A stretch of DNA of 64,000 nt from Trichococcus palustris (GCF_900114465.1 NZ_FOTD01000008.1:1-64000); one strand, 5' to 3'. Shown: positions 8,850 to 21,369, counted from the stretch's first letter. Notes: generated from the sequence alone by a model not told the origin. Made by a program: numbers and translations.

Positions 8850-9411
8850 CGTTACACCTCCTGGAAAACTATCTTTCTAATGGATTATTTTCATCTGTTA
8901 AGACAGTCTTAGACATTATAAGAAATCAAATGTGACATGTCAAGTAAAATTGGTTCATTTCATTGAACTCACTGAGATATAATAGCACAAAACTTTAAAA
9001 GTTGAAACACTTTTCTTGAAAAAAATCGTTTTTCCTTTAAAAAAGTTTATCCACAGCCCCTAAAAATTATTCACACTGCCCGGTATAAGTTTTTCGCCCC
9101 CTCTCGTTAAGCACACCTTATTCATCGTTTATCCACAATTGAACATTCTGTGCATCATTTTGTCCACTTCTCTCGTTCCGTTTGTTGATAACTGTTTCAA
9201 AGTCTGTAACAATGCGTTTCTTTCGTTTGATTTATCCACAAAAAGACGTGAATAACTTGCAAGGCGTCCTTTATTATCCACAAGCGTTTCCAGCCTGTTG
9301 ATAACTTTTTATCCACCGGTTAATTGTTTTATGCACAGAGTAAAACAGTTGTGGAAAACTTTTTGATATAGTGCTAAAATGGTTAGGACTCACTAAAAGG
9401 AGGTGTCCCAC
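8850..9411. other. oriC, left part (DnaA-box cluster between rpmH and dnaA)
   Basis: This AT-rich non-coding region has perfect TTATCCACA boxes at 9047-9055, 9129-9137, 9232-9240 and 9274-9282. Near matches are at 9309-9317 (TTATCCACC) and 9329-9337 (TTATGCACA), and reverse TGTTGATAA boxes at 9183-9191 and 9296-9304. This is the upstream half of a Bacillus-type bipartite origin and also the dnaA promoter region. An extended -10 (TGCTAAAAT, to 9380) and the RBS AAGGAGG precede the dnaA start. Confidence 0.93.
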
Positions 9412-10746
9412 TTGGATGACATCTATTCATTATGGCGTTATCTGCAAGAAAAATTTCAAGAATCATTATCCAAAGTCAGCTATGATACCTGGATAGACAG
9501 CGCGGTCCCAGTCCGCTTGACCGATACGAACATCATTATCGAGGTTCCTTCTTCTTTACATAAAGATTACTGGCAAAATAACTTGGTGACCAAAATCGTC
9601 GAAGGGATTTATGAGTTCAGCGGGAAAGAGCTGACTCCAATCTTTATGATCAAGAACGAAGAAATGCCTGATATAGCAAAACCGACCGTCCAACGCAACA
9701 GAAACAATCGCTTATTCAAGGATGCCCAGTTAAACAGCAAATACACCTTTGATACCTTTGTTATTGGAAAAGGAAATCAAATGGCGCATGCTGCGGCCCT
9801 TGTCGTTGCGGAAGAACCTGGCACAATCTACAATCCGCTCTTCTTCTATGGAGGAGTCGGTTTAGGCAAGACCCATCTGATGCATGCAATCGGTCACCAA
9901 ATGCTTCAACTGCGCCCGACAGCAAGAGTCAAATATGTCAGCAGTGAAACATTTGCGAACGACTTCATCAATTCGATCCAAAACCGCACCCAGGAACAAT
10001 TCCGGAATGAATACCGCAGCGTCGATCTGCTGTTGGTCGACGATATCCAGTTTTTTGCGGATAAAGAAGGGACACAGGAAGAGTTTTTCCATACCTTCAA
10101 CGCCTTGTATGACGAACGGAAACAGATTGTCCTGACGAGCGATCGCCTGCCGAATGAAATTCCGAAGCTGCAGGAACGTCTCGTCTCCCGCTTTGCATGG
10201 GGATTATCGGTCGATATCACCCCACCGGATCTGGAGACGCGCATCGCCATTTTACGCAAGAAAGCCAACAGTGAACGTCTGGAAATCCCGGACGATACGC
10301 TCAGCTACATTGCCGGCCAGATCGATTCCAACATCCGCGAACTGGAGGGCGCACTTGTCCGGGTGCAGGCCTATTCCGCGATTCAAGGAACCGATATTAC
10401 AACCAGCTTGGCTGCCGATGCCTTGAAGAGCATCATGCCATCCGAAAAACCGAAAGCATTGTCGATCTATGCCATCCAACAAGCGGTAGGCAAGTACTAT
10501 CATGTGACGGTGGAGGAATTGAAAGGCAAAAAACGCACAAAGGGCATTGTCGTTCCAAGACAAATCGCGATGTATCTCTCCAGAGAAATGACGGACAACT
10601 CTTTGCCGAAAATCGGTGCTGAATTCGGAGGGAAAGATCATACAACGGTCATCCATGCCTACGAGAAAATTTCCCTTTCCCTGAAGAAAGACAGTGATTT
10701 GCAGCGTGAGCTGGAGACCATCAAGAACAGTCTCGAAAAGCGCTGA
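9412..10746 (+). CDS. dnaA: Chromosomal replication initiator DnaA
   Basis: DnaA binds DnaA boxes and opens oriC. The 444-residue protein has an N-terminal helicase-loading domain (about 1-85), a short linker, an AAA+ domain with Walker [10 protein letters not shown] (about 147-155) and Walker B LLVDDIQF (about 207), and a C-terminal box-binding helix-turn-helix with the signature [13 protein letters not shown]. The start chosen is TTG at 9412 because GGAGG (9399-9403) is eight bases upstream; an in-frame GTG at 9403 overlaps that RBS and is unlikely. DnaA boxes in the promoter region suggest autoregulation. Confidence 0.97.
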   Translation: MDDIYSLWRYLQEKFQESLSKVSYDTWIDSAVPVRLTDTNIIIEVPSSLHKDYWQNNLVTKIVEGIYEFSGKELTPIFMIKNEEMPDIAKPTVQRNRNNRLFKDAQLNSKYTFDTFVIGKGNQMAHAAALVVAEEPGTIYNPLFFYGGVGLGKTHLMHAIGHQMLQLRPTARVKYVSSETFANDFINSIQNRTQEQFRNEYRSVDLLLVDDIQFFADKEGTQEEFFHTFNALYDERKQIVLTSDRLPNEIPKLQERLVSRFAWGLSVDITPPDLETRIAILRKKANSERLEIPDDTLSYIAGQIDSNIRELEGALVRVQAYSAIQGTDITTSLAADALKSIMPSEKPKALSIYAIQQAVGKYYHVTVEELKGKKRTKGIVVPRQIAMYLSREMTDNSLPKIGAEFGGKDHTTVIHAYEKISLSLKKDSDLQRELETIKNSLEKR

Positions 10747-10919
10747 TTGATGGCTTGTGGATAATCGAAGAAATAACCCGGGTTTTATCAACAAGATATC
10801 CACAGGTGGAAAACTATTGTCTCTGTCGGCTTCTTTCACTTATCCACAGAATGAACAGGCCCTACTACTATTACTATTATTATTTACTTCATATCAATAA
10901 CTATCGGAGGTCCCTTATT
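10747..10919. other. oriC, right part (DnaA boxes, DnaA-trios, unwinding region)
   Basis: Between dnaA and dnaN are boxes TGTGGATAA (10756-10764), TTATCAACA (10785-10793), ATATCCACA (10796-10804) and TTATCCACA (10840-10848). A short spacer containing GGCC follows, then eight triplets at 10862-10885: CTA CTA CTA TTA CTA TTA TTA TTT. Read on the other strand these are 3'-GAT/AAT triplets, the DnaA-trio element known from Bacillus subtilis. The AT-rich tract continues to about 10905 and is the likely site of first strand opening. Confidence 0.88.
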
Positions 10920-12071
10920 ATGAAATTTTCAATTAATCGTCAAGTATTGATAAAGCACTTATCTGATGTACAAAGAGCTATTTCAAGCCGAACGACGATT
11001 CCTATTTTGACAGGGGTAAAAATTACTGCAGACGAAAATGGGATAACCTTAAGCGGGAGCGATTCAGATATATCCATCGAAACGCTGATCCCTGTTTCTG
11101 AAGAAAGCAACCAATTAGAAATCCATACAAAAGGCGGAATTGTTTTACCAGCCCGTTTCTTCAATGAAATCGTCAAAAAACTGGCGGATGAAAAAATTAC
11201 GATCGAGGTAAAGGAGCAGTTCCAGACCAATATCACTTCTGCCAATGCCTCCTTCACAATCAATGGGATTGACGTCAATAACTACCCTAATTTCCCTGTG
11301 ATTGATTCAAACGAAGTGATCACTCTGCCAACCATGTTATTTAAACAAGTGATCCAACATACCGTTATTGCGACGTCGACACAAGAAAGCCGCCCTATCC
11401 TGACCGGTGTGAATATGACCATAAACAATGGGAAATTGACGGCTGTCGCTACCGATAGCCACCGTTTAAGTCAACGCATCATATCCATTGCAGCACCTGA
11501 GTCCCAAATGGATAAAAGCTATAACGTGATCATTCCAGGCAAGAGTTTGGTTGAATTATCCCGTATCGTTGAAAATCAAGATTCCATCGAAATGATGATC
11601 ACGGAGAATCAAGTGCTCTTCAAAGCCGAAAATGTTTATTTCTATTCGCGTTTGTTGGAAGGATACTATCCTGATACAAATCGTTTGATTCCAACTGTCG
11701 CTACGACAAAGATCGTATTGAATGCCTATGATCTGCTGCAAGCGACGGACCGCGCTTCTTTGCTTTCACACGAAGGCAAAAATAACGTCGTCAAATTATC
11801 GATCAATGCTGAAAAAGTGGAATTGTCCGGCAATTCTCCAGAAGTAGGAAATGTTGAAGAAGAATTATCTTATGAATCTGCGAGCGGCGATCCTTTGGTC
11901 ATCTCCTTTAATCCGGATTACATGAAAGACGCTTTGCGCACCTTCGGTCAACAGGACGTGCAGATCAATTTCACGTCTGCTGTCCGCCCTTTCATCGTTG
12001 TACCGGCTGACCGTGAAGATGAGAACGACAATTCCTTCATCCAATTGATTACACCTGTAAGAACATACTGA
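10920..12071 (+). CDS. dnaN: DNA polymerase III beta subunit (sliding clamp)
   Basis: The beta clamp tethers DNA polymerase III to DNA and is a hub for repair proteins. The 383-residue protein begins MKFSINRQVLIKHLSDVQ and ends in the conserved ITPVRTY. Three clamp domains of about 125 residues are expected. The start chosen is ATG at 10920 after TCGGAGG; a longer frame beginning at 10755 would translate the DnaA-trio element as a run of tyrosines and is rejected. A strong terminator follows at 12082. Confidence 0.97.
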   Translation: MKFSINRQVLIKHLSDVQRAISSRTTIPILTGVKITADENGITLSGSDSDISIETLIPVSEESNQLEIHTKGGIVLPARFFNEIVKKLADEKITIEVKEQFQTNITSANASFTINGIDVNNYPNFPVIDSNEVITLPTMLFKQVIQHTVIATSTQESRPILTGVNMTINNGKLTAVATDSHRLSQRIISIAAPESQMDKSYNVIIPGKSLVELSRIVENQDSIEMMITENQVLFKAENVYFYSRLLEGYYPDTNRLIPTVATTKIVLNAYDLLQATDRASLLSHEGKNNVVKLSINAEKVELSGNSPEVGNVEEELSYESASGDPLVISFNPDYMKDALRTFGQQDVQINFTSAVRPFIVVPADREDENDNSFIQLITPVRTY

Positions 12072-12081
12072 GAATTTTAAT

Positions 12082-12124
12082 AGGCAGGGAAGCGGCTGAC
12101 AGTCGCTTCCCTGCCTATTTTTTT
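12082..12124 (+). terminator. Strong terminator after dnaN
   Basis: AGGCAGGGAAGCG pairs perfectly with CGCTTCCCTGCCT around a nine-base loop and is followed by ATTTTTTT. It separates dnaA-dnaN from the yaaA-recF-gyrBA unit. Confidence 0.9.
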
Positions 12125-12339
12125 CGCCGCTGAAATGTAAAGGGATGAGTCATTATCTGAAAAGGCTCTTTTTTCACATAAGAAGAAAGTTTGACCGCCC
12201 GCTTTATCACATCGGTCAGAAAATAACTTTCAGAAATGAATATTTCATTTTAAAAGCCTATGACCGCTTTAGAGCCTGTCTAGTGTATTTCTATTGTTTT
12301 ATGGAAAAATCCAGTAAAAGGCATTTTTTTTAGGGAAAT

Positions 12340-12368
12340 TTGAAATTCAGCAATAAAAAGAGTATAAT
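12340..12368 (+). promoter_or_regulatory. Promoter for yaaA-recF-gyrB-gyrA
   Basis: TTGAAA (12340-12345) and TATAAT (12363-12368) are 17 bases apart. No other clear promoter precedes yaaA. The 215 bases between the dnaN terminator and this site contain no convincing gene. Confidence 0.7.
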
Positions 12369-12440
12369 GACACTATGAAATGGTATTGTTGCGTGGATTT
12401 TGTTTTCCACGCTTATTTTATTGGAAAATAGGTGAATTTC

Positions 12441-12707
12441 TTGAAAAATATTGTACATATTGATGCTGAATTTATTACTTTAGGTCAATTTTTGAAACAT
12501 GCTAATCTGATCTCCAGCGGTGGCATGGCCAAGTGGTTCCTATCGGAGTATGTAGTATACGTAGATAATGAAAAAGAAGACCGCAGAGGACGGAAATTAT
12601 ATCCCGGCGCGATGGTCGAAATCCCCGGTGAAGGTACTTTCTTCATCCAATCAACAAAATCGGACACGAAAGAGGACGACCACGACATCAGTGAGTCCGA
12701 AGCATGA
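12441..12707 (+). CDS. yaaA: S4-domain protein YaaA
   Basis: This small S4-like RNA-binding protein has the conserved core ITLGQFLKHANLISSGGMAKWFLSE and RRGRKLYPGAMVEI. It is almost always encoded between dnaN and recF in Firmicutes and has been linked to 50S subunit assembly. About 88 residues. Start choice is uncertain: TTG at 12441 has GGTGA five bases upstream and gives the usual N-terminal length, while GTG at 12432 adds three residues. The stop codon overlaps the recF start (ATGA), so the two are translationally coupled. Confidence 0.88.
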   Translation: MKNIVHIDAEFITLGQFLKHANLISSGGMAKWFLSEYVVYVDNEKEDRRGRKLYPGAMVEIPGEGTFFIQSTKSDTKEDDHDISESEA

Positions 12708-13825
12708 TCCTAAAAGAATTGACTCTGCAAAATTTTCGGAATTATTCCTCTCTTTCCGTTCCTTTTTCGGATGGCATCAATGTTTTCCTTGGCGAGAATG
12801 CGCAAGGAAAGACAAATCTGATGGAAGCGATATACGCTCTGGCCTTCGCCAGAAGTCCGCGTACCTCCAACGAAAAGGAAATGATCCGTTGGCAGGAAGA
12901 TTCTGCCCGGATCACTGGGAAGATTGAGAAAAAAACATCGACCTTTCCATTAGAAATCATTTTTTCCAAAAAAGGGAAAATAGCGAAAGTTAACCATTTA
13001 GAGCAGAAAAAATTGAGCCAGTATATCGGCCATTTGAACGTTGTACTGTTTGCTCCGGACGATTTGAATCTGGTGAAAGGCGCCCCCGCTAACCGCAGAA
13101 AATTCCTCGATATGGAATTGGGACAGATGAATCCTGTTTATTTGCACGATTTGGTGCAGTATCAGCGGATTCTAAAGCAACGCAATCTTTATTTGAAGCA
13201 GTTGGTCACCGGGAAGGCGAAAGATGAAGTGTATTTGGATGTGTTGACGGAACAGCTGGCTATTTTAGGAGCCGGCCTGTTGGTCTACCGTCTGCAGTTC
13301 GTAAAAAAATTGGAAGCCTGGGCACAACCGCTGCACAAAGAAATTTCCTTGGAACGGGAAACGCTGACGATTGCCTATAAATCGAACACGGAGTGCACGG
13401 ATGAGATGGACAAGGACAGCATCTTCCTGAAGCTGATGAATGAATTCAAGCAAGGGAAAAGACGCGAAAAAGATCAGGCGGTCACCCTTTTCGGTCCGCA
13501 CCGCGATGATTTGGTGTTCCACGTGAACGGCAAGAACGTCCAGAATTATGGATCGCAAGGACAACAACGGACGACCGTCCTGAGCTTAAAGCTGGCTGAA
13601 ATCGAATGCATGAATGAAATTTTAGGGGAATATCCGATCCTCTTATTGGACGATGTGTTATCCGAACTGGATGACGAACGTCAGACACACTTATTAAAGG
13701 CAATCGAAAAAAAGGTCCAGACTTTTTTGACGACCACAAGCCTGGATGGCATCAAGAAAAACAAGATAGATGAACCAACTATCTACCATATCAAACAAGG
13801 TGAAGTAGAAATGGAAGGTGTGTAA
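12704..13825 (+). CDS. recF: DNA replication and repair protein RecF
   Basis: RecF is an ABC-type ATPase that helps RecA load at single-strand gaps. The 373-residue protein has Walker A GENAQGKTNL (about residue 30-39), a signature region YGSQGQQRTTVLSLKLAE and a Walker B region ILLLDDVLSELDDER. The ATG at 12704 overlaps the yaaA stop by four bases. gyrB follows after three bases. Confidence 0.95.
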   Translation: MILKELTLQNFRNYSSLSVPFSDGINVFLGENAQGKTNLMEAIYALAFARSPRTSNEKEMIRWQEDSARITGKIEKKTSTFPLEIIFSKKGKIAKVNHLEQKKLSQYIGHLNVVLFAPDDLNLVKGAPANRRKFLDMELGQMNPVYLHDLVQYQRILKQRNLYLKQLVTGKAKDEVYLDVLTEQLAILGAGLLVYRLQFVKKLEAWAQPLHKEISLERETLTIAYKSNTECTDEMDKDSIFLKLMNEFKQGKRREKDQAVTLFGPHRDDLVFHVNGKNVQNYGSQGQQRTTVLSLKLAEIECMNEILGEYPILLLDDVLSELDDERQTHLLKAIEKKVQTFLTTTSLDGIKKNKIDEPTIYHIKQGEVEMEGV

Positions 13826-15766
<1,941 letters not shown>

Positions 15767-15784
15767 AAGGGGGTTGGAGAATAA

Positions 15785-18421
15785 ATGTCTGATGAAATTG
15801 AAAAAATAAATGATCAAGCCATGGAGCAAATAGAATTGAGCCACGAGATGCAAACTTCCTTCTTGGAATATGCCATGAGCGTTATCGTAGCCAGAGCTTT
15901 GCCTGACGTCCGTGACGGACTTAAGCCGGTTCATCGCCGTATTCTGTACGGGATGAGCGAATTGGGTGTTACGCCCGATAAAGCGCATAAAAAATCCGCA
16001 CGTATCGTCGGGGACGTCATGGGTAAATACCATCCCCACGGTGACAGTGCGATCTATGAATCGATGGTCCGGATGTCCCAGGATTTCAGTTATCGCTACC
16101 CATTGGTTGACGGACACGGAAACTTTGGGTCCATCGACGGAGACAGTGCCGCAGCAATGCGGTACACCGAAGCGAGGATGTCAAAAATCGCTTTAGAAAT
16201 GCTGCGCGACATCAACAAGGATACCATCGATTACCACGACAACTATGACGGTTCCGAAAGCGAACCGGATGTATTGCCGGCACGCTTCCCTAACCTTTTG
16301 GTGAATGGGGCTTCCGGTATCGCCGTTGGGATGGCGACAAATATCCCGCCACATAATCTGACAGAGGTCATTTCCGCCTTACATATCTTGATGAATAATC
16401 CGGATGCAACGACTGCTGAATTAATGGAAGCTGTTCCGGGTCCCGATTTCCCTACAGGCGGTATCGTCATGGGCAAATCAGGCATCAGAAAAGCCTATGA
16501 AACGGGTAAAGGTTCCATCATCGTCCGCGGACGTGTAGAAGTCGAAATCCTGAAAAATGGCAAAGAACGCATCATCATTTCTGAATTGCCATATATGGTC
16601 AACAAAGCGAAATTGGTCGAACGGATTGCTGAACTGGCCCGTGATAAACGGATCGAAGGCATCACCGACTTGGCGGATGAGTCTGACCGCGACGGCATGC
16701 GTGTCGTCATCGATGTCCGCAAGGATGTCAGTGCCAGCGTCATTTTGAACAACCTATACAAAATGACGCCATTGCAATCCTCCTTCGGATTCAATATGTT
16801 GGCGATCGTTAAAGGCATCCCGAAAGTTCTCGGTCTCAAACCGATGCTGGAATATTACCTAGAACACCAGGAAGAAGTCATCCGCAGAAGAACAGCTTAT
16901 GACAAACAGAAAGCGGAAGCCCGTGCGCATATCTTGGCCGGCTTGAAGATCGCTTTGGACCATATCGATGAAATCGTCGCTATTCTGCGCGGCTCCAAAA
17001 ATGGGGATACGGCCAAACAAATTTTCATGGAAAACTATGGTCTTTCCGATAAACAGGCGCAGGCCATTTTGGATATGCGTCTGGTCCGTCTGACCGGTTT
17101 GGAACGCGACAAAATCGAGGGCGAATACAATGACTTGATGGCGCTTATCGCCGACTTGGCCGATATTTTAGCCAGCGCAACACGTGTCTTTGACATCATC
17201 TATACGGAATTGCTGGAAATCCAAGAAAAATATGGGGACAAACGCCGTACAGAGTTATTGGTCGGGGAAGTTCTTTCCCTTGAAGATGAAGATTTGATCG
17301 AAGAAGAGGATATCGTTGTCACTTTGACGCATAACGGCTATATCAAACGTTTGCCGAACAGCGAATTCAGAGCCCAAAAACGCGGTGGACGAGGCGTCCA
17401 AGGCATGGGTATCCATGATGACGACTTCATCGAAACGCTCATTTCCGCATCGACGCATGATATGTTGCTATACTTCTCCAACCAAGGGAAAGTATACAAA
17501 ACAAAAGGCTATGAAGTCCCTGAATACGGTCGCCAAGCAAAAGGTTTGCCGATCATCAATTTGTTGAATCTGGATGCAAACGAAAAGATCCAAGCCATCA
17601 TCAATGTCAAGGGCGGCCCGCAAGATGGGGACTACCTATTCTTCACGACACGTATGGGTACCGTTAAACGGACATCTGCTACGGAATTCCAGAACATCCG
17701 TCAAAATGGCTTGCGTGCGATCAACCTGAAGGACGAGGATGAATTGATCAAAGTAGCCATGACTGACGGCAACCAAAACATCATTATCGGCACACATTTC
17801 GGCTATTCTGTAAGTTTTGATGAAAAGGATGTCCGCGATATGGGTAGAACCGCTACCGGCGTCCGTGGTGTCAAATTACGTGAGGGCGACTTCGTGGTCG
17901 GTATGGACGTATTAAAACACGATTCTGAAGTCCTTATCATCACCGAAAATGGCTACGGCAAACGGACCGCAGCCGATGAATATGCCATCAAGGGCCGTGG
18001 CGGTAAAGGGGTCAAGACTGCCAACATAACTCCGAAAAATGGTAATTTGGTAGGATTGACGACCGTAACCGGCGATGAAGACATCATGATCATCACGGAC
18101 AAAGGGGTCATGATCCGTTTCCACGCTGCTGCCGTTTCCCAAACCGGACGTGCCACTTTGGGCGTACGCTTGATGAAATTGGACGGCGAGGCTATTGTGT
18201 CAACCATGGCAAAAGTGGAACGCGAAGAGGATGAGGAAGAAATTTTTGTCTCTGAACAAGCTGAAGGCACCTTATCCGGCGAAAATGAGGCCGCTATCGC
18301 ATCTGAAGTAGATTTAAATACAGAATCACCTACTTCACTGGGAAGTGCAGAAATCGCTGAAAAAATGCAAAATCTGGCAGATGAATTAGTGGACGAGGAA
18401 GATTCCGGATCCGAAGAATAA
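15785..18421 (+). CDS. gyrA: DNA gyrase subunit A
   Basis: GyrA carries the breakage-rejoining tyrosine of DNA gyrase, seen here in [10 protein letters not shown]. The quinolone-resistance region reads [18 protein letters not shown] with the susceptible-type Ser and Glu positions intact. The C-terminal beta-pinwheel contains the GyrA box as [10 protein letters not shown]. At 878 residues it has a longer acidic tail than usual (about the last 65 residues, rich in E, D and S). It shares the transcription unit with gyrB and is followed by a hairpin terminator. Confidence 0.97.
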   Translation: MSDEIEKINDQAMEQIELSHEMQTSFLEYAMSVIVARALPDVRDGLKPVHRRILYGMSELGVTPDKAHKKSARIVGDVMGKYHPHGDSAIYESMVRMSQDFSYRYPLVDGHGNFGSIDGDSAAAMRYTEARMSKIALEMLRDINKDTIDYHDNYDGSESEPDVLPARFPNLLVNGASGIAVGMATNIPPHNLTEVISALHILMNNPDATTAELMEAVPGPDFPTGGIVMGKSGIRKAYETGKGSIIVRGRVEVEILKNGKERIIISELPYMVNKAKLVERIAELARDKRIEGITDLADESDRDGMRVVIDVRKDVSASVILNNLYKMTPLQSSFGFNMLAIVKGIPKVLGLKPMLEYYLEHQEEVIRRRTAYDKQKAEARAHILAGLKIALDHIDEIVAILRGSKNGDTAKQIFMENYGLSDKQAQAILDMRLVRLTGLERDKIEGEYNDLMALIADLADILASATRVFDIIYTELLEIQEKYGDKRRTELLVGEVLSLEDEDLIEEEDIVVTLTHNGYIKRLPNSEFRAQKRGGRGVQGMGIHDDDFIETLISASTHDMLLYFSNQGKVYKTKGYEVPEYGRQAKGLPIINLLNLDANEKIQAIINVKGGPQDGDYLFFTTRMGTVKRTSATEFQNIRQNGLRAINLKDEDELIKVAMTDGNQNIIIGTHFGYSVSFDEKDVRDMGRTATGVRGVKLREGDFVVGMDVLKHDSEVLIITENGYGKRTAADEYAIKGRGGKGVKTANITPKNGNLVGLTTVTGDEDIMIITDKGVMIRFHAAAVSQTGRATLGVRLMKLDGEAIVSTMAKVEREEDEEEIFVSEQAEGTLSGENEAAIASEVDLNTESPTSLGSAEIAEKMQNLADELVDEEDSGSEE

Positions 18422-18436
18422 AACAATAGCTGATGC

Positions 18437-18467
18437 AGGTCCGGGACAAATAGTCCTGGGCCTTTTG
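18437..18467 (+). terminator. Probable terminator after gyrA
   Basis: GGTCCGGGAC pairs with GTCCTGGGCC (two weak positions) around AAATA, followed by only four T. The core GGGAC...GTCC recurs in several terminators of this window. Confidence 0.6.
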
Positions 18468-18601
18468 CATATGCGATAATTTGGCAGCAAGGACTGTTGG
18501 CCAAAGGTAAGAGTGTCCACTGTGAGGAAGGCTATCGCTCCTACCCAGGAGGTCTTCCTAATTTCTCATAAAAATATAATCCTCTATTTCTTTAAAAGTC
18601 A

Positions 18602-18714
18602 TTGAAAAGAAAAAATAATAATGGTACAATGTTTAGACGTGAGTAATCTGAAAAGATACTCTCCTTGCTCTTGCAAAAGTAAGAGCCAAAGTCCACAAGG
18701 AGGTGACAGTCAAA
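18602..18714 (+). promoter_or_regulatory. rpsF promoter and hairpin leader hiding the RBS
   Basis: TTGAAA (18602-18607) and TACAAT (18625-18630), 17 bases apart, form the promoter. In the leader, CTCCTTG (18661-18667) pairs perfectly with CAAGGAG (18696-18702), which is the core of the rpsF RBS. An inner stem CTCTT/AAGAG (18668-18672 with 18681-18685) stacks on it. Autogenous control of rpsF leaders by the S6:S18 complex is known in many bacteria; this hairpin is a candidate for it, although the published consensus was not checked here. Confidence 0.6.
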
Positions 18715-19008
18715 ATGAGTAACTATGAAATCAATTACATTATCCGTCCTAACATCGAAGAAGATGCAAAAGCAGAATTAATCGCACGTTTCGATGCAAT
18801 TTTAACAGATAATGGCGCTGAAGTTATTGAATCTAAAGACTGGTCGAAACGCCGCTTAGCTTATGAAATCAAAGATTTTCGTGAAGGTATCTACCATATC
18901 GTGAAAATTGCTGCTTCAGACGCTGTAGCGATCAACGAATTCGATCGTTTAGCTAAAATCAATAGCGATATCATCCGTCATATCGTCGTTAAACAAGAAA
19001 CAAAGTAA
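18715..19008 (+). CDS. rpsF: 30S ribosomal protein S6
   Basis: S6 sits on the 30S platform as a pair with S18. The 97-residue protein begins [14 protein letters not shown] and contains GVEVIE-like and [15 protein letters not shown] segments typical of S6. The ATG at 18715 is 11 bases after GGAGG; the in-frame GTG at 18703 lies inside the RBS. It is first in rpsF-ssb-rpsR, the standard S6-SSB-S18 operon. Confidence 0.96.
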   Translation: MSNYEINYIIRPNIEEDAKAELIARFDAILTDNGAEVIESKDWSKRRLAYEIKDFREGIYHIVKIAASDAVAINEFDRLAKINSDIIRHIVVKQETK

Positions 19009-19030
19009 AATGTTCCACGTGAAACATTTT
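19007..19030. other. parS site 1, between rpsF and ssb
   Basis: TGTTCCACGTGAAACA (19011-19026) differs at one position from the ParB/Spo0J consensus TGTTTCACGTGAAACA. It sits in a 24-bp inverted repeat with one mismatch, in the short gap between the rpsF stop codon and the ssb RBS, so it is transcribed with the operon. Confidence 0.85.
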
Positions 19031-19046
19031 GAAAGGAGTAAGATGA

Positions 19047-19589
19047 ATGATTAATAATGTCGTTTTAGTGGGTAGACTGACAAAGGATGTCGATTTGCGT
19101 TATACATCCAGCGGCACAGCAGTAGGAACTTTCTCTCTTGCAGTAAACAGACAGTTTACAAACCAAGCAGGTGAAAGAGAAGCTGATTTTATCAACTGTG
19201 TTATTTGGAGAAAGGCTGCAGAGAATTTTGCGAATTTCACTCGTAAAGGTTCATTGGTCGGTATCGAAGGAAGAATCCAAACAAGAAATTATGAAAATCA
19301 ACAAGGTCAGCGTGTATACGTTACTGAAGTTGTAGCTGATAATTTCACGTTGTTGGAATCTAAAAACGCTACAGATCAAAGACCGAGAGAAACTAACACA
19401 AATACATCTGGTTCAAGTGCAAACTTTGGATCAAGTAATTCTTTCGAATCTAACCAAAATCGCGGACAAGTTAATAATCAATACTCTGCTCCGAAACAAA
19501 GCGGTTTTTCTGATTTTAATTCAAATGCTGATCCATTTTTATCAAATGGTGAATCAATTGACATTTCAGATGATGATCTACCATTCTAA
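19047..19589 (+). CDS. ssb: Single-stranded DNA-binding protein
   Basis: SSB coats single-stranded DNA and recruits replication and repair proteins. The OB fold occupies about residues 1-110 ([20 protein letters not shown] start, later [15 protein letters not shown]). A Gln/Asn/Ser-rich linker follows, and the conserved C-terminal tip is DDDLPF. At 180 residues it is a normal SsbA. It lies second in the rpsF-ssb-rpsR operon, with an AAAGGAG RBS just after parS site 1. Confidence 0.97.
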   Translation: MINNVVLVGRLTKDVDLRYTSSGTAVGTFSLAVNRQFTNQAGEREADFINCVIWRKAAENFANFTRKGSLVGIEGRIQTRNYENQQGQRVYVTEVVADNFTLLESKNATDQRPRETNTNTSGSSANFGSSNSFESNQNRGQVNNQYSAPKQSGFSDFNSNADPFLSNGESIDISDDDLPF

Positions 19590-19634
19590 TTCTCAGGAAT
19601 GAATGGTTAGTTTAGGAAAAGGAGGAATTTGAAC

Positions 19635-19877
19635 ATGGCTATCCAACGTAATAGCAGAGGCGGACGCAAACGTAAAAAAGTTTGTTACTTCTGTGCAAAT
19701 CATATCGATCATGTAGATTACAAAGAAACTGATTTATTGAAACGCTATGTATCTGAAAAAGGTAAAATTTTACCTCGTCGTGTAACAGGTACTTGTGCTA
19801 AACATCAAAGAACTTTGACAATCTCTATCAAACGTTCTCGTATCATGGCATTAATGCCATTTACAGTAGCAGAATAA
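19635..19877 (+). CDS. rpsR: 30S ribosomal protein S18
   Basis: S18 is the S6 partner on the 30S subunit. The 80-residue protein has the zinc-ribbon-like CYFC region, then [18 protein letters not shown] and [14 protein letters not shown], the S18 signature. The start is ATG at 19635, after AAGGAGG; an upstream TTG at 19629 adds two residues and lies too close to the RBS. A terminator follows directly. Confidence 0.97.
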   Translation: MAIQRNSRGGRKRKKVCYFCANHIDHVDYKETDLLKRYVSEKGKILPRRVTGTCAKHQRTLTISIKRSRIMALMPFTVAE

Positions 19878-19882
19878 TAATC

Positions 19883-19918
19883 AAAGAGCAACTCTTCGGA
19901 GGAGCTCTTTTTTTTTTT
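19883..19918 (+). terminator. Terminator after rpsR
   Basis: AAAGAGC pairs with GCTCTTT, with an inner CTC-TTCG-GAG tetraloop hairpin, followed by more than eight T. Confidence 0.9.
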
Positions 19919-20254
19919 GCATGTCATCCTTTTTTTCTTCGCACTCCCTCCCCCTTCCCTTCAGTTTTTCAATTCCTCACTAAGTCATCGCCCTCAATTA
20001 TTCTTGTAATCACCCCGTTAGCATCCGTTGCCAAACAAACTATAACTTCGGCTTGCTTCCTGTTTTTCCCGTGCTCCATTTGTCGTCCCTACTTTTGGTT
20101 TGGTGTAACCTTCCTCGCAGTCGTAAATTCTGATGAAATGCGTTGTCTCACATACACAACAATGCTTTCGTCTTGCTAGTGATGATTCCATTGATTTTGA
20201 ACTCCTACGAATAAAGGCGCATTATTCTTTCCTAGGACTCTCCCTGTAGTTTTT

Positions 20255-20770
20255 ACAGTTAGAAGGCCTTATGGATTCGGTTTTAAGGTTTACGTTAATA
20301 TCCCTTTCGGTGTTGGACCATCATTCAGGAAAAGCTCCTTTCCGGACCTGACAGGGATATTTTTAAAGTCTTTGTTCTTGTGTCCGTAGCATGAGCAGAT
20401 CTGGCTTGTTTCTTGGCTATGCAAAGTTCGTTTTATATATCAACATCGTTCAAAACTGCTCCATCTACTCCCCTGCTCTTGGCAAAGAATATCATCCTAA
20501 GATTGGGCAATTCTAGCCTGTTCACCACAATAGCAATATTCTCATTGATTTGCTTGGTTAGAAGATTGTACAGAATTTCTTTAGCGTTTGAACCGTAGAG
20601 TGCTGTTCGGATTCTTGTAGAAATGGCCGCAGGAATCGCTTAGGTTTCGTAATGACGATTGTGGAACGATGCCCCATCGGGCTTCCTTTTAGCCAGACAG
20701 TTGCCTCTTCCCTCTTCTTTCTTCAGCACCGTCAGATCAGCGGAACAAGTGTAATCATTGCAGTCCAGTA
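20255..20770 (-). pseudogene. Decayed tnpB (IS200/IS605-type), internally deleted
   Basis: Translated on the minus strand this region gives the zinc-finger-like fragment ICSCYGHKNKDFKNI, then after a frame change ERDINVNLK, matching the TnpB C-terminus (CSxCG ... DRDINA). Upstream fragments DYTCSADLTVLKKEE and IAIVVNRLELPNL resemble an N-terminal piece and the RuvC-II region. The total of about 500 bases is far shorter than a full tnpB, and stop codons and frameshifts interrupt it. Boundaries are approximate. Confidence 0.5.
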
Positions 20771-21002
20771 AAAAAAGAATGCAATGATCCCTGTGCTCGT
20801 AGATATCAACCTGAAAAATAGGTTTGCTATTATTTTATCTTCCGGATTCCTTCCTGAATTATAAAATATGCCCATTTGAGCCGATGTAAGGGATTTTTTT
20901 ATCTTTGATATGAAAATATATCAATCCGGATAAAAAGCTCTCAAAGGGTCTTTATGAACGTGCATTTTATTCGTGTTACGCCAGAATTCTTCCCAAAAAA
21001 AC

Positions 21003-21042
21003 GATAATTAAAAATGTTCCACGTGGAACATTTTTAATTATC
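21003..21042. other. parS site 2 in a 40-bp perfect palindrome
   Basis: TGTTCCACGTGGAACA (21015-21030) is a symmetric version of the ParB/Spo0J site. The flanks continue the symmetry without mismatch: GATAATTAAAAA on the left mirrors TTTTTAATTATC on the right. It lies between the two dead tnpB genes. Confidence 0.83.
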
Positions 21043-21369
21043 TACCCAAAGCGAATCTTGTTTCCACTAACGTTATTGTTCCAGCTAAACAAGCTGCCAA
21101 AGCCGATTCAAGGAAATAGAAAGAAACACAATCCCACCCTATCTTGATTTTTTCAATATCCATTATTGTGTGTGGAATCCACTCAATAATGATAGGAAGC
21201 ATTCCATTCTACACTACTCAAAATGCACAAAAATTCCTACTAAGCTTTTTTATTTCTCCGTACTCCCGTTCCCCGCTACTAATGTTGGTCTGGCATTCCC
21301 ACAAGCGTAAATTCCCGGCTATAATCCATCGGTACATGTACAAGGGCCATTTTATCAATGGGCTGACTC

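Noticed and set aside
10755-10919. N-terminal extension of DnaN containing seven consecutive tyrosines
   Set aside because: It is a translation of the DnaA-trio element; the RBS TCGGAGG and conserved DnaN N-terminus place the start at 10920.
12145-12333. 62-codon frame between dnaN and yaaA
   Set aside because: No spaced RBS, no similarity recognised, and it sits directly after a terminator without a promoter.
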